Positions 63,869-64,000 of a stretch of DNA of 64,000 nt are shown piece by piece. Each line of letters starts with the position of its first letter. Position 1 is the first letter of the stretch. Source of the stretch: RH-AL1 sp964235705 (GTDB taxonomy: Bacteria > Pseudomonadota > Alphaproteobacteria > Rhizobiales > Beijerinckiaceae); the NCBI GenBank assembly GCA_964235705.1, contig CAXSDP010000005.1, positions 1-64,000 of the forward strand, written 5' to 3'. The notes below the pieces were generated by a model. That model saw nothing but the letters and a program-made list of their open reading frames with translations. It did not search any database and was not told the origin of the DNA. A program made the position numbers and the translations under genes.

Positions 63869-64000
63869 CTATTCCTCGCCCGATGCGGCCGCCATCAAGG
63901 CCCCGTAGCGCGCGATCTGCCCCCGGCAGAACGTCGCCGCGTCGCCGCCGGCGGCGACCGCCGCGTACCACTCCACCGTCCAGTCCAGCGCCGCGTCGAG
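63869..64000 (-). CDS. rfbG: CDP-glucose 4,6-dehydratase, C-terminal end (partial)
   Basis: The last 43 residues of a minus-strand gene running off the window. The sequence ALDWTVEWY, then RGQIARY, is the usual C-terminus of RfbG, which makes CDP-4-keto-6-deoxyglucose after RfbF. The stop is TAG at 63869. With RfbF it explains how the C-methyltransferase gets its 4-keto substrate. The assignment rests on a short segment. Confidence 0.7.
   Translation of the reverse strand, partial: LDAALDWTVEWYAAVAAGGDAATFCRGQIARYGALMAAASGEE

Overview
The window is very GC-rich, with long antisense open frames opposite most genes, and reads as the chromosome of an alphaproteobacterium, probably a Hyphomicrobiales-type organism. 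The evidence is the alphaproteobacterial Rho sequence, TRAP and ACS-family carboxylate/sugar-acid transport, dense LysR regulation, and acid-sugar genes known from that group. I cannot name a genus. There are no rRNA or tRNA genes, CRISPR arrays or insertion sequences that I could see.

Layout. (1) 1-1.4 kb: rho, 5' end outside the window. (2) 1.4-7.8 kb: a secreted hypothetical protein; a minus-strand group of two NAD-dependent beta-hydroxyacid-type dehydrogenases around a carboxymuconolactone-decarboxylase-like protein; a LysR regulator; and a cysE-like/VOC pair. (3) 7.8-22.6 kb: acid-sugar catabolism. denD and otnK face left. Facing right are an FMN alpha-hydroxyacid dehydrogenase with a lactonase, an ACS transporter, uronate dehydrogenase, an IlvD/Edd dehydratase, a galactarolactone-isomerase-like amidohydrolase, an atypical SDR, a second ACS transporter, a DapA-like protein, an Asp/Glu-racemase-like protein and an OtnI-like isomerase. 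(4) 22.6-29.3 kb: minus-strand genes for a ModA-like protein, an aldehyde dehydrogenase, an unknown cupin-like protein, an orphan TRAP binding protein and a Gfo/Idh/MocA-SAF oxidoreductase, with a divergent LysR gene. (5) 29.5-40.4 kb: a LysR gene divergent from a ten-gene, mostly overlapping run (SDR, split transketolase, LtnD-like dehydrogenase, TRAP DctP and DctQM, DhaK, DhaL, TIM-barrel isomerase, RpiB-type isomerase). (6) 40.4-46.7 kb: PdxA2-like, KDPG-type aldolase, KDG-type kinase, MFS and D-2-hydroxyacid dehydrogenase genes under a divergent GntR regulator. (7) 46.8-58.5 kb: a carboxylesterase, then signalling: three hybrid histidine kinases, a lone receiver, and an AI-2E-type membrane protein with a large soluble tail. 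(8) 58.8-64 kb: an M20 hydrolase, then rfbF, a C-methyltransferase, an rfbC-like epimerase, an epimerase/reductase and the 3' end of rfbG, a nucleotide-sugar (CDP-deoxyhexose) set for surface polysaccharide.

How the genes fit together. The central theme is catabolism of C4 and C6 sugar acids and sugars. DenD or LtnD, then OtnI, then OtnK is the known tetronate route, but its last enzyme OtnC is not in the window. PdxA2 is the marker of the alternative 4-phosphate route. The 30.8-40.4 kb operon is the most interesting region. DhaK/DhaL plus a LerI-like TIM barrel plus an RpiB-type isomerase is the enzyme order expected for erythrulose to D-erythrose 4-phosphate, and here it is joined to its own transketolase, TRAP importer and two dehydrogenases. 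Functions given at substrate level are inferences from family and neighbourhood, not from assays.
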